A stretch of DNA of 64,000 nucleotides from Agromyces sp. Soil535 (GCF_001428255.1 NZ_LMRW01000027.1:62001-126000); one strand, 5' to 3'; numbered from the stretch's first letter, positions 17,343-26,804 are shown. A program made the numbers and translations. The notes: generated by a model not told the origin, from the letters alone.

Positions 17343-18652
17343 CGGCGAGTGGCGACACGTGGCGCAACTGGGCCCGTACCGAAGCGGTGCGACCGCTTCG
17401 CGTGGAGCGGCCCGCCACGACCGACGCGGTGCAGCGCGCGGTGGCCGCGGCTGCGGCATCCGGCCTGCGCATCAAGCCGGTCGGGTCGGGGCACAGCTTC
17501 ACCGGCATCGCGGTGGCGCCGGGCGTGCAGCTCGACCTCGCCGACCTCACGGGCGTGATCGACGCGGATGTCGCGACCGGCCGCGTGACGCTGGCCGCCG
17601 GCACGCCGCTGCACCAGCTGCCCCAACTGCTCGCACCCTACGGCCTCGCGATGCCGAACATGGGCGACATCGACCGGCAGACGATCGCGGGGGTCACGTC
17701 GACCGGGACGCACGGAACCGGCCTCAGGTTCGGCGGCCTTGCGACCCAGATCGTCGCCGCGAAGCTCGTGACCGGCAAGGGGGAGCTCCTCACCGTGAGC
17801 GAGACCGTGCGCCCCGACCTGCTGCCCGCCGTGCGCCTGGGCCTCGGTGCCCTCGGCGTGCTCATCGAGGTGACCCTGCAGCTCGTGCCGCGCTTCGTGC
17901 TGCACGCGGTGGAACGGAGCGAGCCGTTCGACGAGGTGCTCGACGGGTGGGTGGACCGCGTCCGAGAGGTGGACCATCTCGACGTGTACTGGTTCCCGCA
18001 CACGCGCACCGCACTGACGAAGACGAACACGCGGCATCCGGGCGATGCGCCGCGTCGGCCCGTCGGGCGGGTGTCGGGTTGGATCGACGACGAGCTGCTC
18101 GCGAACGGCGTGCTGCGGGGAATCTGCGCCCTCGGCGCGCTCGCGCCAGCGGTCACGCCTCCCCTTGCGCGCCTGGTCGAGGCGCTTACGCCGAACCGCG
18201 AGTTCTCCGACTTCTCGCCGGCGGTGTTCACCGCGGGTCGTTCTGCACGCTTCTGCGAGATGGAGTACGCGATCCCGCTCGATGCAGTGCCCGACGCCGT
18301 GCGCGAGGTGCGCGCGCTCATCGAGCGCAACGGATGGCGCATCAGCTTCCCGATCGAGGTGCGCGCCGCGGCATCCGACGACAACTGGCTCTCGACCGCT
18401 TACGGACGCGAGAGCGGCTACATCGCCGTGCACCGATACTTCCGGGAGGACCCGCGCGAGTACTTCACGGCGGTGGAGGAGATCATGCGGAGCTTCGGCG
18501 GCCGCCCGCACTGGGGCAAGATGCATACCCAGACGGCGGAGACACTGCGTGAGCTGTTCCCGCGATTCGACGACTTCCTCCGCGTGCGCGACGAGCTCGA
18601 CCCCGAACGGCGGTTCGCGAACCCCTACCTCGAGCGCGTGCTCGGCGCGTAG
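17339..18652 (+). CDS. FAD-linked D-arabinono-1,4-lactone oxidase family protein
   Basis: 437-residue aldonolactone/alditol oxidase. The PCMH-type FAD domain is at the N-terminus with VGSGHSFTGIAVAPGVQLDL, and the GVTSTGTHGTGLRFGG loop follows. The C-terminal ALO domain carries the HWGK motif (RPHWGKMH). Family members oxidise sugar lactones or polyols with oxygen or another acceptor. The GTG start overlaps the previous stop (GTGA), closing a four-gene operon whose joint role is likely uptake and oxidation of a sugar acid or hydroxy amino acid; that role is inference. Confidence 0.9.
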   Translation: MTASGDTWRNWARTEAVRPLRVERPATTDAVQRAVAAAAASGLRIKPVGSGHSFTGIAVAPGVQLDLADLTGVIDADVATGRVTLAAGTPLHQLPQLLAPYGLAMPNMGDIDRQTIAGVTSTGTHGTGLRFGGLATQIVAAKLVTGKGELLTVSETVRPDLLPAVRLGLGALGVLIEVTLQLVPRFVLHAVERSEPFDEVLDGWVDRVREVDHLDVYWFPHTRTALTKTNTRHPGDAPRRPVGRVSGWIDDELLANGVLRGICALGALAPAVTPPLARLVEALTPNREFSDFSPAVFTAGRSARFCEMEYAIPLDAVPDAVREVRALIERNGWRISFPIEVRAAASDDNWLSTAYGRESGYIAVHRYFREDPREYFTAVEEIMRSFGGRPHWGKMHTQTAETLRELFPRFDDFLRVRDELDPERRFANPYLERVLGA

Positions 18653-18670
18653 GTGCGGTGACGGAGGGCG

Positions 18671-19405
18671 CTACGGCGTGCGCCGGCGCAGCGTGATCGA
18701 GCCGACCACGATCGACCCGACGATCCACGCGCCGATCGCGAGCAGTCGCACCATGATCCACTCTGTGCTCTCGGTGTCGCCTGCGACCGCCTGGAGCGCC
18801 TCGATGGCGTAGCTGAGCGGCAGCCAATCGCTGATGATCTCGAGCCCCTCCGGAAGCTGGTCGCGCGGGACGAAGATGCCGCCGAGCAGGATCTGCGGGA
18901 ACACGAGCAGGGGCATGAACTGCACGACCTGGAACTCGGTGCGCGCGAACGCGCTCGCGAGCAGCCCGAATGCGGTCCCGAGCAGCGCGTCGGCCACCGC
19001 GACGGCGAACAGGAGCCAGATCGAGCCCTCGATCTCGAGGCCGCACACCCACACGGCGAACGAGACCGCGATGGCGGTCTGGAAGATGGCGAGGAACCCG
19101 AACGCGAGTGCGTAGCCGAGGATGAAGTCGCCCTTGCCGAGCGGCATCGAGAAGAGCCGCTCGAGCGTGCCGCTCCGGCGCTCGCGCAGCGTCGCGATGC
19201 TCGTGACCAGGAACATGACGATGAACGGGAACAGCGCGATCATCGCAGGGCCGATGGAAGCGAAGACGTCGGTGTCGGTGAAGATCCACGCGACGAGGCC
19301 GATGAGCAGGCTCGGCACCACGAGCAGCAGCCCGACGGTGCGCGGATCGTGCCGGATCTGGGTGAGCACCCGGCCCGCGGTCGTGAACGTGCGGACGAGG
19401 GTCAT
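18671..19405 (-). CDS. ABC-2 type transporter permease
   Basis: 244 residues, six predicted membrane helices (for example VGLLLVVPSLLIGLVAWIF, MIALFPFIVMFLVTSIATL and FMPLLVFPQILLGGIFVP). The loop RERRSGTLERLFSMPLGKGD is typical of ABC-2 permeases of the drug/polyketide exporter type. It follows the ATPase with a four-base overlap and forms an exporter with it. Convergent with the lactone oxidase, 18 bases apart. Confidence 0.92.
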   Translation of the reverse strand: MTLVRTFTTAGRVLTQIRHDPRTVGLLLVVPSLLIGLVAWIFTDTDVFASIGPAMIALFPFIVMFLVTSIATLRERRSGTLERLFSMPLGKGDFILGYALAFGFLAIFQTAIAVSFAVWVCGLEIEGSIWLLFAVAVADALLGTAFGLLASAFARTEFQVVQFMPLLVFPQILLGGIFVPRDQLPEGLEIISDWLPLSYAIEALQAVAGDTESTEWIMVRLLAIGAWIVGSIVVGSITLRRRTP

Positions 19406-20205
19406 CGCGCCGCCTCGCTTCCGGTGCCGGCCTCGGCGCTCCGCGCGGCCGCGTCATGCGGCTGCAGGTCGGGTTCGCCGCGATCGATGAGCCGCAGGAA
19501 CGCGTCCTCGATGTCGTCGGTGCCGGTGAACTCGAGCACGCCCTTCACGGTGTCGTCGGCGAGGAGCTCCCCGTCGCGCATGAGCAGGAGCCGGTCGCAG
19601 CGCTTGGCCTCGTCCATCACGTGACTCGATACGAGGAGGGTCGCGCCGTCGGCGGCGAGCTCGTGGAAGAGCTGCCACAGCTCGACGCGCAGCACCGGGT
19701 CGAGGCCGACCGTCGGCTCGTCGAGCACGAGCACCTCGGGGGCGCCGAGGAGTGCGGCGGCGAGCGAGACGCGTCCGCGCTGGCCGCCGGAGAGCGAACC
19801 CGCGAGCTGGCCGGCCACCGAACCGAGGTGGGTGCGTTCGATCACGCGGTCGACGTCGGATGCCGGTGCCCCGAGCACCCGGCGGAAGTAGGCGAGGTTC
19901 TGCCGCACCGTGAGGTCGTCGTACACGCTCGCCTGCTGGGTGTAGTAGGCGACGCGCCGCCGCAGCACCTTGGACCCCGCAGGGAGGCCGAGCACCTCGA
20001 TGGTGCCCGACTGCACGACCTGGACGCCCACGATGGAGCGCATGAGCGTCGTCTTGCCGCTCCCGCTCGGTCCGAGGAGCCCCACGATGAGGCCGCGCGG
20101 CACGGCGAGGGACAACCCGTGGAGCACCGGCGTGCGCACACGTTTCACGTGCAGGTCGTGCACGACGATCGCGGGCCCGCTCGCGGCATCCGCTTTATTC
20201 ATCAT
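19402..20205 (-). CDS. ABC transporter ATP-binding protein
   Basis: About 267 residues. Walker A GPSGSGKTT, Q-loop YYTQQASVYDDLTV, signature LSGGQRGRVSLA, Walker B VLVLDEPTVGLDP and switch His in SSHVMDEA are all intact. Start set at one of two adjacent ATGs (20205/20202) that overlap the last codons of the TetR gene; the frame is open further upstream but runs through TetR. With the permease it forms a small exporter controlled by the upstream regulator. Substrate unknown. Confidence 0.92.
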   Translation of the reverse strand: MMNKADAASGPAIVVHDLHVKRVRTPVLHGLSLAVPRGLIVGLLGPSGSGKTTLMRSIVGVQVVQSGTIEVLGLPAGSKVLRRRVAYYTQQASVYDDLTVRQNLAYFRRVLGAPASDVDRVIERTHLGSVAGQLAGSLSGGQRGRVSLAAALLGAPEVLVLDEPTVGLDPVLRVELWQLFHELAADGATLLVSSHVMDEAKRCDRLLLMRDGELLADDTVKGVLEFTGTDDIEDAFLRLIDRGEPDLQPHDAAARSAEAGTGSEAAR

Positions 20206-20857
20206 GTGCTGAATTCTGCGCCTGCGCGAGCGCGCTGTCAAGGATCGGGCCGGTTCCCGTGAGGTGCCACTGGAGGGCCGGCGCGACCCGAGCAACGATC
20301 TCGTCTTCGGGGAGGGAGGCGATCGGCTCGAACGCGAGCACATAGCGCACCATGATCACGCCCACGACCTGCGACGCAGCGAGCTCGGCACGCAGCTCGG
20401 CGTCGCCGGCGTCGCCCAGCCTCGTCGCCAGGCGCAGCATGATCTCACGACGCAGGAATTCGCGCAGCATCCGCGCCGCCGGCCCCTGCCCGATGACCGA
20501 GCGCAAGGCCGTCGTCGCAGCGGGCCGCACCTTGGGGTTGTCCCACGCCGCGAGCACGGCGCGAAGCAGCCGTGCCCCGAGTTCCTCGACCGGGCCGTCG
20601 AGCGCGCCCTGCACGATGCGGTCGGGACGCAGCGGCACCGCCACGACCTCCGCGACGAGCGCCGACTTGTCGTCGAAGTAGTGGTGCACGAGCGAGGGGT
20701 CCACCTGCGCGCGGCGTGCGATCGACCGGATGGACGCGGCCTCGTACCCGCGCTCGCCGAACTCGGCCGCAGCGGCCTCGAGGATCCGCGCCTTCGTGTC
20801 GTCTCGGTTGGCGCCGCGGGGCCGACCGCGCCGGCGGGGTTCCGCTCGCTGCTCCAC
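20195..20857 (-). CDS. TetR-family regulator of the adjacent ABC exporter
   Basis: 220 residues with an Arg-rich N-terminus, the HTH in YEAASIRSIARRAQVDPSLV then HHYFDDKSALVAEVV, and a TetR C-terminal domain beginning near residue 85 (ARLLRAVLAAWDNPKVRP). The GTG start at 20857 lies six bases after a TAGGCT box on the minus strand (20864-20869), a leaderless arrangement. First gene of a three-gene operon with the ABC ATPase and permease, which it probably represses. Confidence 0.92.
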   Translation of the reverse strand: MEQRAEPRRRGRPRGANRDDTKARILEAAAAEFGERGYEAASIRSIARRAQVDPSLVHHYFDDKSALVAEVVAVPLRPDRIVQGALDGPVEELGARLLRAVLAAWDNPKVRPAATTALRSVIGQGPAARMLREFLRREIMLRLATRLGDAGDAELRAELAASQVVGVIMVRYVLAFEPIASLPEDEIVARVAPALQWHLTGTGPILDSALAQAQNSAHDE

Positions 20858-20989
20858 AGGCTGAGCCTACGCCCGGAGCGGCCCGGCGCTTCCCTTCGAG
20901 TCTCATGGGAAGCTCAGCAGGGCCGCATGACCGATCGGTAGGATGATTCGCATACGCCGCAAGTCGCCACAGCGCTAGGAGTCCGTGCC

Positions 20990-21556
20990 ATGGAATGGCT
21001 CATCCCCGTCATCATCGTCGTCGCGCTCGTGGTGATCATCGGCATCTACCTCTGGGCGACCTACAACTCACTGGTGACGCTGAACGTGCGGGTCGATGAG
21101 GCCTGGAGCGACATCACGGTGCAACTGAAGCGCCGTGCCGACCTGATCCCCAACCTGATCGAGGCCGTGAAGGGCTATGCGGCACACGAGAAGGCGGTCT
21201 TCGAGAACGTCACCAGGGCACGCGCCGAGACGCTGCAGGCGCAGGGCCCGGTCGAGGCGGGCGCCGCCGAGAATCACATGCAGCAGGCCCTGAAGTCGAT
21301 CTTCGCGGTCGCCGAGGCGTACCCGCAGCTGCAGGCCAGCCAGAACTTCCTGCAACTGCAGGCCGAGCTGGTCGACACGGAGGACAAGATCCAGGCATCC
21401 CGGCGCTTCTACAACGGCGGTGTGCGCGAGCTCAACACCAAGGTGAAGGTGTTCCCCAACACGCTGTTCGTGCGCGGCCTCGGCTTCCACGAGCGCGAGT
21501 TCTTCGAGGTCACCGAGCCTGCGGCGATCGCAGAGCCGCCGCGCGTGCAGTTCTAA
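20990..21556 (+). CDS. LemA family protein
   Basis: 188 residues. An N-terminal membrane helix (residues about 3-25, IPVIIVVALVVIIGIYLW) is followed by the four-helix LemA domain with NSLVTLNVRVDEAWSDITV and KRRADLIPNLIEAVKGYA, both highly conserved in the family. Function is poorly understood; LemA is often beside M48 proteases, as here. A TAGGAT box at 20939-20944 in the divergent gap with TetR may be its promoter. Confidence 0.94.
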   Translation: MEWLIPVIIVVALVVIIGIYLWATYNSLVTLNVRVDEAWSDITVQLKRRADLIPNLIEAVKGYAAHEKAVFENVTRARAETLQAQGPVEAGAAENHMQQALKSIFAVAEAYPQLQASQNFLQLQAELVDTEDKIQASRRFYNGGVRELNTKVKVFPNTLFVRGLGFHEREFFEVTEPAAIAEPPRVQF

Positions 21557-21565
21557 GGGCCGGCG

Positions 21566-22438
21566 TTGTACCGCGCGATCGCCAAGAACAAACGCAACAC
21601 CGTCTTCATCATCCTGTTCTTCCTCGCCATCATCGGCGGGCTGGGATGGCTCGCGGCGTGGGTGTACCAAGACCTCACGATCGTCATCGTGACCCTCGTG
21701 ATCGCGACCGCCTACGCACTGTTCCAGTACTTCACGGCCGACCGGCAGGCGCTCGCCATGTCGGGCGCGATCGAGCTGCACAGCAAGGCCGACCACCCGC
21801 GGCTCTGGCGCACGGTGGAGAACCTCTCGATCACCACGGGCACGCCCATGCCGCGCGTGTTCGTCATCTCCGACCCCGCCCCCAACGCGTTCGCGACCGG
21901 CCGCGACCCCGAGCACGCGGTCGTCGCGGCCACGACGGGCCTCCTCGAGATCATGGACGACGCCGAACTCGAGGGCGTCATGGCGCACGAGCTCGGCCAT
22001 GTGCGCAACTACGACATCCGGCTCTCGATGATCGTGTTCGGGCTCGTGGTCGCCGTCGGGTTCATCTCCGACATGCTCGTGCGCATGACGTTCTTCGGGC
22101 GTGGCAACAACCAGAACCCCGTCGTGCTGGTCTTCGGCCTCGTGGCCATGCTCATCGCCCCGCTCGTCGCGAGCCTCGTGCAGGTTGCGGTCTCGCGGCA
22201 GCGCGAGTACCTGGCGGATGCCACGGGCGCGATGACCACGCGGCATCCCGACGCCCTGGCGCGCGCCCTCGAGAAGCTCGAGGTGTACGGGCGCCCGATG
22301 CGGCGCCAGAACTCGTCGATGGCGCACCTCTGGATCGCCGATCCACTGAAGCCCGGCGCCATCGCCCGCCTGTTCGCCACGCACCCGCCGATCACCGAGC
22401 GCGTCAAGCGGCTCGAGCAGATGGGCGGCGCCTTCTAG
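21566..22438 (+). CDS. M48 family membrane metalloprotease (HtpX-like)
   Basis: 290-residue zinc endopeptidase of membrane protein quality control. Two N-terminal membrane helices (residues about 12-32 and 37-55), zinc motif HELGH at 141-145 with the third ligand in REYLADATGA, and two more hydrophobic segments (about 150-170 and 185-205). The TTG start at 21566 is used, as the protein begins right at the first helix. Nine bases after lemA, so the two are probably co-transcribed. Confidence 0.92.
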   Translation: MYRAIAKNKRNTVFIILFFLAIIGGLGWLAAWVYQDLTIVIVTLVIATAYALFQYFTADRQALAMSGAIELHSKADHPRLWRTVENLSITTGTPMPRVFVISDPAPNAFATGRDPEHAVVAATTGLLEIMDDAELEGVMAHELGHVRNYDIRLSMIVFGLVVAVGFISDMLVRMTFFGRGNNQNPVVLVFGLVAMLIAPLVASLVQVAVSRQREYLADATGAMTTRHPDALARALEKLEVYGRPMRRQNSSMAHLWIADPLKPGAIARLFATHPPITERVKRLEQMGGAF

Positions 22439-22463
22439 GTTCTCGGCTTCATGGGCCGAGGCG

Positions 22464-23672
22464 TCAGGCTGCGGCGAGCTCTGCGCGCAACGCCGGCGCG
22501 AGATCGCCGCGCTCGACGACCTCGACGTCGTCGAGGCCCTGCCACGCGGCCGCTTGCCACAGCACCGGCAGCAGTCGCGCGGCCGTCTCAGCCGGCGCGC
22601 CGTGCTCGGACCAGGCCGACTGCACGCGCAGCACCTTCGCCCTTCGATCGCTCTTCAGGTCGACCCGCCCGACCACGTCGTCGTCGATGAGCACGGGCAG
22701 CGAGTAGTAGCCGAACTTGCGGTCGGGTTCGGGCGTGTAGATCTCGATGCGGTAGTGGAAGTCGAAGAGCCGCTCGGTGCGCGGCCGGAACCACACCACC
22801 GGATCGAACGGCGAGAGCATGGCAGCGGCCTCGAGCCGCCTCGGCCTGCGGGCGTCGCGGTGCAGCCACGTCGGCGTGGGGCGGCCGCCGGTCGTCCACC
22901 CGGGGACCTCCACCGGGAGCAGCTCGCCCGCATCCTCCAGGTCGCGGATCGCGGCGCGCACCGGCGCCCGCTTCATGCGCCAGTAATCGGCGAGGTCGGC
23001 TTCGGTGCCGATGCCGAGGGCGGATGCCGCCCGGCCGACGAGCTGGCGCACCGCATCCGCCTCGGCGGGCGGCTCGCCCAACAGCTCGGGCGGGAGCGCC
23101 TGCTCGGGCAGGGCGTAGACCCGCTCGAACCGCCGTCGCTCGACGCAGACGACCTCGCCGACGCGGAACATCCACTCGAGTGTGCGCTTGACATCGGACC
23201 AACCCCACCACGGACCGCGACGCTCGTTGGCGTCGTGCTCGATGTCGCTGGCCGCCATGGGCCCGTTGGCCGAGAGCTCCCCCCGCAACCAGTCGGCGAG
23301 CGTGCGGTTCTCGACCAGCCAGCCGCCCCACTCGCTGCCGCTGCGGCGGTACTCCTCGCGCCGGAACTCGAACAGCGGCCACAGCTCTCGCGGGATGAAC
23401 GCCGCCTGGTGCGCCCAGTACTCGAGCATGCGACCTCGGCGCCCCGTGGTGACGCGATCGAGGAGCGCGCGGTCGTAACCGCCCACGCGGCTGAACGCCG
23501 GCAGGTAGTGGCTGCGCTCGAACACGTTGACGGAGTCGATCTGCAGGAGTCCGAGCCGTTCGACGACTCCCGCCACCTGCCGCAGCCCGGGCGGTCGGGG
23601 CACGGCGCGGCCGAAGCCCTGCGCGGCCAGCGCGATGCGTCGGGCGAGGGCGGGGCTGACGGAGTCGACCAT
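22464..23672 (-). CDS. YcaQ-type winged-helix DNA glycosylase (crosslink repair)
   Basis: 402 residues of the YcaQ/AlkX family, which unhooks DNA interstrand crosslinks. The catalytic QxD motif is visible as Gln44-Ile45-Asp46 in LGLLQIDSVNVFERSHYLP, along with YWAHQAAFIP, the winged-helix segment and LSPFDPVVWFRPR. Upstream lies TAGGGT on the minus strand with a short GGAG leader before the ATG. Monocistronic, convergent with the M48 gene. Confidence 0.88.
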   Translation of the reverse strand: MVDSVSPALARRIALAAQGFGRAVPRPPGLRQVAGVVERLGLLQIDSVNVFERSHYLPAFSRVGGYDRALLDRVTTGRRGRMLEYWAHQAAFIPRELWPLFEFRREEYRRSGSEWGGWLVENRTLADWLRGELSANGPMAASDIEHDANERRGPWWGWSDVKRTLEWMFRVGEVVCVERRRFERVYALPEQALPPELLGEPPAEADAVRQLVGRAASALGIGTEADLADYWRMKRAPVRAAIRDLEDAGELLPVEVPGWTTGGRPTPTWLHRDARRPRRLEAAAMLSPFDPVVWFRPRTERLFDFHYRIEIYTPEPDRKFGYYSLPVLIDDDVVGRVDLKSDRRAKVLRVQSAWSEHGAPAETAARLLPVLWQAAAWQGLDDVEVVERGDLAPALRAELAAA

Positions 23673-23752
23673 GGTGCTCCGACCCTATCGGGGGCCGCCG
23701 ACAGTGGCCGGTCCATGCCGTGCCGCGTATGCGGCGCGCCTAGACTGGAGCG

Positions 23753-24976
23753 ATGACGGGGTCGAACGGGCAGGCTCGGGGCAGGTCAGTCGGGCGGCGT
23801 CGGCCTGCCGAGCGCGAGACCCCGCCACCCGCGCCTCGGCCCGACGCCACCGAGTCGGTGCCGTTCGGCATGCGCATCGCGGCGGCATGGTCGTGGAGGC
23901 TGCTGCTCGTCGGCGGCGTGCTCGCCGTCGTGATCTTCCTCATCATCCAGTTGCGCCTGATCGTCATCCCGCTGCTCGTGGCGGTGCTGCTCGGCGCCCT
24001 CCTCGTGCCGTTCTCGCAGTTCCTGCAGCGTCACCGTTGGCCGAAGTGGCTGGCAGTCACGGTCGCGATGCTCTCCGCCCTCACCGTGGTGGGCGGCCTG
24101 CTCACGCTCGGCATCTCGCAGATCGTTCGCGGCTCCGACGAGCTCGCCGCGCAGTCGCTCGTGGCGTGGGAGGACTTCCGCGAGTGGCTCCTCGAGGGTC
24201 CCCTCCACATCACCGAGACGCAGCTCAACGAGTTCGTGGCGCAGGCCATCGCCTCGGTGCAGCAGGACAGCGGCTTCCTGGTGAGCGGCGCGCTGTCCGT
24301 CGGAACCACGCTCGGACACTTCCTCGCCGGCATGCTCCTCGCGCTGTTCGCGACGCTGTTCGTCCTCATCGACGGCCACGGCATCTGGCGCTGGATCGTG
24401 GGCATCTTCCCCCGGCGGGCGCGGGCGGCCGTCGACGGCGCAGGTGAGGCGGGCTGGGCGACCCTGCAGAACTTCGTGAAGGTGCAGATCCTCGTCGCCA
24501 CGATCGACGCGATCGGCATCGGCCTCGGCGCGTTCCTCCTCGGGGTCCCGCTCGCCGTGCCCATCGCGATCCTCGTGTTCCTCGGCTCGTTCATCCCCAT
24601 CGTCGGTGCGGTGGTCACGGGCGCCCTCGCGGTGTTCGTCGCGCTCGTCTACAACGGGCCCGTCATCGCGCTCATCATGCTCGGCATCGTGCTGCTCGTG
24701 CAGCAGGTCGAGGGCCACGTGCTGCAGCCGCTGATCATGGGCACGGCCGTGAAGGTGCATCCACTCGGCGTCGTGATCGCCGTCGCCACGGGCTCGCTCC
24801 TCGCGGGCATCCCGGGCGCGCTCTTCGCGGTGCCGGTCGCGGCCGTGCTCAACGTCATGATCATCTACATCTCGGGCGGGTCGTGGAAGGGCGAAGCCGG
24901 CCCACCGCCGACCGAGGCGCGGTCGCCGCTGTGGCGCACCGTCCCACAGCGACCCGGTTACCAACGAGGAGAATGA
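23753..24976 (+). CDS. AI-2E family transporter (PerM-like)
   Basis: 407 residues, about eight membrane helices. A cytoplasmic N-terminus of about 45 residues is rich in Arg/Pro; the first helix pair is LLLVGGVLAVVIFLIIQL and VIPLLVAVLLGALLVPF. The conserved C-terminal part contains LGVPLAVPIAILVFLGSFIP, QQVEGHVLQPLIMG and VHPLGVVIAVATGSLLAG. Characterised members are ion antiporters or exporters; autoinducer export is not implied. TAGACT (23741-23746) ends six bases before the ATG, a leaderless promoter pattern. Confidence 0.9.
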   Translation: MTGSNGQARGRSVGRRRPAERETPPPAPRPDATESVPFGMRIAAAWSWRLLLVGGVLAVVIFLIIQLRLIVIPLLVAVLLGALLVPFSQFLQRHRWPKWLAVTVAMLSALTVVGGLLTLGISQIVRGSDELAAQSLVAWEDFREWLLEGPLHITETQLNEFVAQAIASVQQDSGFLVSGALSVGTTLGHFLAGMLLALFATLFVLIDGHGIWRWIVGIFPRRARAAVDGAGEAGWATLQNFVKVQILVATIDAIGIGLGAFLLGVPLAVPIAILVFLGSFIPIVGAVVTGALAVFVALVYNGPVIALIMLGIVLLVQQVEGHVLQPLIMGTAVKVHPLGVVIAVATGSLLAGIPGALFAVPVAAVLNVMIIYISGGSWKGEAGPPPTEARSPLWRTVPQRPGYQRGE

Positions 24977-24980
24977 ACGC

Positions 24981-26219
24981 GTGATCACGACCATCCCAGG
25001 GCCCGGCCTCGCCGAGTTCGAGCACGCACGCGAGATCGTGTCGCGCGTCGCCCGCCGCACGCCCATGGAGTCGTCGCGGTTCCTCGCCGACCGCCTCGGC
25101 GTTCCGGTGTACCTGAAATGCGAGAACCTGCAGCGCACGGGTTCCTACAAGCTCCGCGGCGCCTACCACCTCATCTCCGCGCTGAGCGACGCCGAGCGCG
25201 AGCGGGGGGTCGTCGCGGCCTCCGCCGGCAACCACGCGCAGGGCGTCGCGTACGCGGCGCGTGAGCTCGGCATCCGCGCCACCATCTTCATGCCCGTGGG
25301 CGTCGCCCTGCCGAAGCTCGACGCGACCCGCGGCTACGGCGCCGACGTCGTGCTGCGAGGCGACTCGATCGGAGAGACGATCGAGGCGGCCGCGGCGTTC
25401 GCCGCAGAGACCGGCGCGGTCATCATCCCGCCGTTCGACCACCCCGACGTGATCGCCGGCCAGGGCACGCTCGGGCTCGAGATCCTCGAGCAGGCGCCGG
25501 ACGCCACGACCATCGTCGTGCCCATCGGCGGCGGCGGCCTCGCCGCGGGCATCGCGAGCGCGGCGAAGCAGCAGGCTGCGCGCGAGGGCCGGCCCCTGCG
25601 CGTCATCGGCGTGCAGGCCCAGAACGCGGCGCCCTATGTGGCGTCGCTCGCGGCGGGGGAGCCGCGGCAGGTGCCCGTCGTGCCGACGATCGCCGACGGC
25701 ATCGCCGTCTACCGTCCCGGGGAGCTCAACTTCGCCATCATCCGCGACACGGTCGACGAGGTCGTGATCGTGTCCGAGGACGACATCGCCCGAGCCCTGC
25801 TGGTGCTCCTCGAGCGCGCGAAGCTCGTGGTCGAGCCGGCCGGCGCCGTGGCGGTCGCGGCGATCATGACGGGGGCGGTGCGCTCCGACGGTCCCGTCGT
25901 CGCCGTGCTCTCGGGCGGCAACATCGACCCCATGCTCATGCAGCGGGTCGTGGCGCACGGGCTCGCGGCATCCGATCGCTACCTCACGATCAGCGTGGGG
26001 CTGCCCGACCGCCCGGGCCAGCTCGCACGGGTCGCCGGGCTCCTCGCCGAGGCGAACGCGAACGTCATCGAGGTGCTGCACACGCGGCACGGATCGGGCC
26101 TGCAGATCTCCGAGGTCGAGCTCCGGCTGTCGGTCGAGACCCGCGGGCCCGAGCATCGCGAGTCGGTCGTCGAGGTGCTGCGCCGCGCGGGCTACGACCC
26201 CAGGGTCGAGGTCGACTAG
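24981..26219 (+). CDS. ilvA: threonine ammonia-lyase
   Basis: PLP enzyme converting threonine to 2-oxobutanoate, the first step towards isoleucine or in threonine catabolism. 412 residues: PLP-lysine Lys57 in QRTGSYKLRGA, NHAQGVAYAA, the glycine loop VPIGGGGLAAGIAS, and a single C-terminal ACT domain (about 330-412, LTISVGLPDRPGQLARVAGL). One ACT domain, rather than the paired regulatory domains of E. coli IlvA, places it with the shorter actinobacterial form. GTG start after AACGAGGAG, four bases after the preceding gene. Confidence 0.93.
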   Translation: MITTIPGPGLAEFEHAREIVSRVARRTPMESSRFLADRLGVPVYLKCENLQRTGSYKLRGAYHLISALSDAERERGVVAASAGNHAQGVAYAARELGIRATIFMPVGVALPKLDATRGYGADVVLRGDSIGETIEAAAAFAAETGAVIIPPFDHPDVIAGQGTLGLEILEQAPDATTIVVPIGGGGLAAGIASAAKQQAAREGRPLRVIGVQAQNAAPYVASLAAGEPRQVPVVPTIADGIAVYRPGELNFAIIRDTVDEVVIVSEDDIARALLVLLERAKLVVEPAGAVAVAAIMTGAVRSDGPVVAVLSGGNIDPMLMQRVVAHGLAASDRYLTISVGLPDRPGQLARVAGLLAEANANVIEVLHTRHGSGLQISEVELRLSVETRGPEHRESVVEVLRRAGYDPRVEVD

Positions 26220-26221
26220 CA

Positions 26222-26287
26222 GCATCCGACCGCATACGACGACGGCCCCCGCGCACTGCGCAGGAGCCGTCGGACGATCGGATGCGG
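26222..26287. terminator. bidirectional terminator between ilvA and greA
   Basis: Nested inverted repeats: GCATCCGA (from 26223) with TCGGATGC near 26278-26286, inside them CGACGGC with GCCGTCG, and GCGCACTGCGC at the centre. It fills the convergent gap, so it probably stops transcription from both sides. Confidence 0.65.
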
Positions 26288-26288
26288 G

Positions 26289-26780
26289 CTACTGGCCGTC
26301 CCAGGTCTCGACGCCGGTGACCTTCACCGAGATCTCGCGGCCGTTCGGGGTCGTGTAGCTCGTGGAGTCGCCGACCTTCAGGCCGATGATCGCCGCGCCG
26401 AGCGGCGACCGCTCGCTGAACACGTCGAGCTCGGAGTCGCCCGCGATCTCGCGGCTGCCGATGAGGAAGGTCTCCTCATCGCCCGCGATCACCGCGGTGA
26501 TCACGGTGCCGGGCTCGACGACGCCCGACGACATCGGCGCATCGCCGACCTGCGCGCTGCGGAGCAGCGCAGTGAGCTGGCGGATGCGGGCCTCCTGCTT
26601 GCCCTGCTCGTCCTTCGCGGCGTGGTATCCGCCGTTCTCCTTCAGGTCACCCTCTTCACGCGCGGACTCGATGCGCTTGGCGATCTCCTCGCGACCGCGC
26701 GTCGAAAGCACCTCGAGCTCGGCCGCGAGCCGGTCGAAGGCCTCCTGCGTGAGCCAGGTGACGGTGGCGTCCTGCGCCAT
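26289..26780 (-). CDS. greA: transcription elongation factor GreA
   Basis: Rescues backtracked RNA polymerase by stimulating transcript cleavage. 163 residues: an N-terminal coiled coil with the catalytic acidic tip (ESAREEGDLKENGGYHAAKD) and the C-terminal FKBP-like domain (SPLGAAIIGLKVGDS, YTTPNGREISVKV). Start at 26780 after AGGAG. A TAATAT box (26834-26839, minus strand) would give a leader of about 45 bases containing a hairpin. Upstream neighbour DUF4307 is the usual actinobacterial partner. Confidence 0.96.
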   Translation of the reverse strand: MAQDATVTWLTQEAFDRLAAELEVLSTRGREEIAKRIESAREEGDLKENGGYHAAKDEQGKQEARIRQLTALLRSAQVGDAPMSSGVVEPGTVITAVIAGDEETFLIGSREIAGDSELDVFSERSPLGAAIIGLKVGDSTSYTTPNGREISVKVTGVETWDGQ

Positions 26781-26804
26781 GGTGCACTCCTGAAATAGCC
26801 TGAC

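Noticed and set aside
23753-24976. Quorum-sensing AI-2 exporter
   Set aside because: The family name does not establish AI-2 transport, and no lux genes are nearby.
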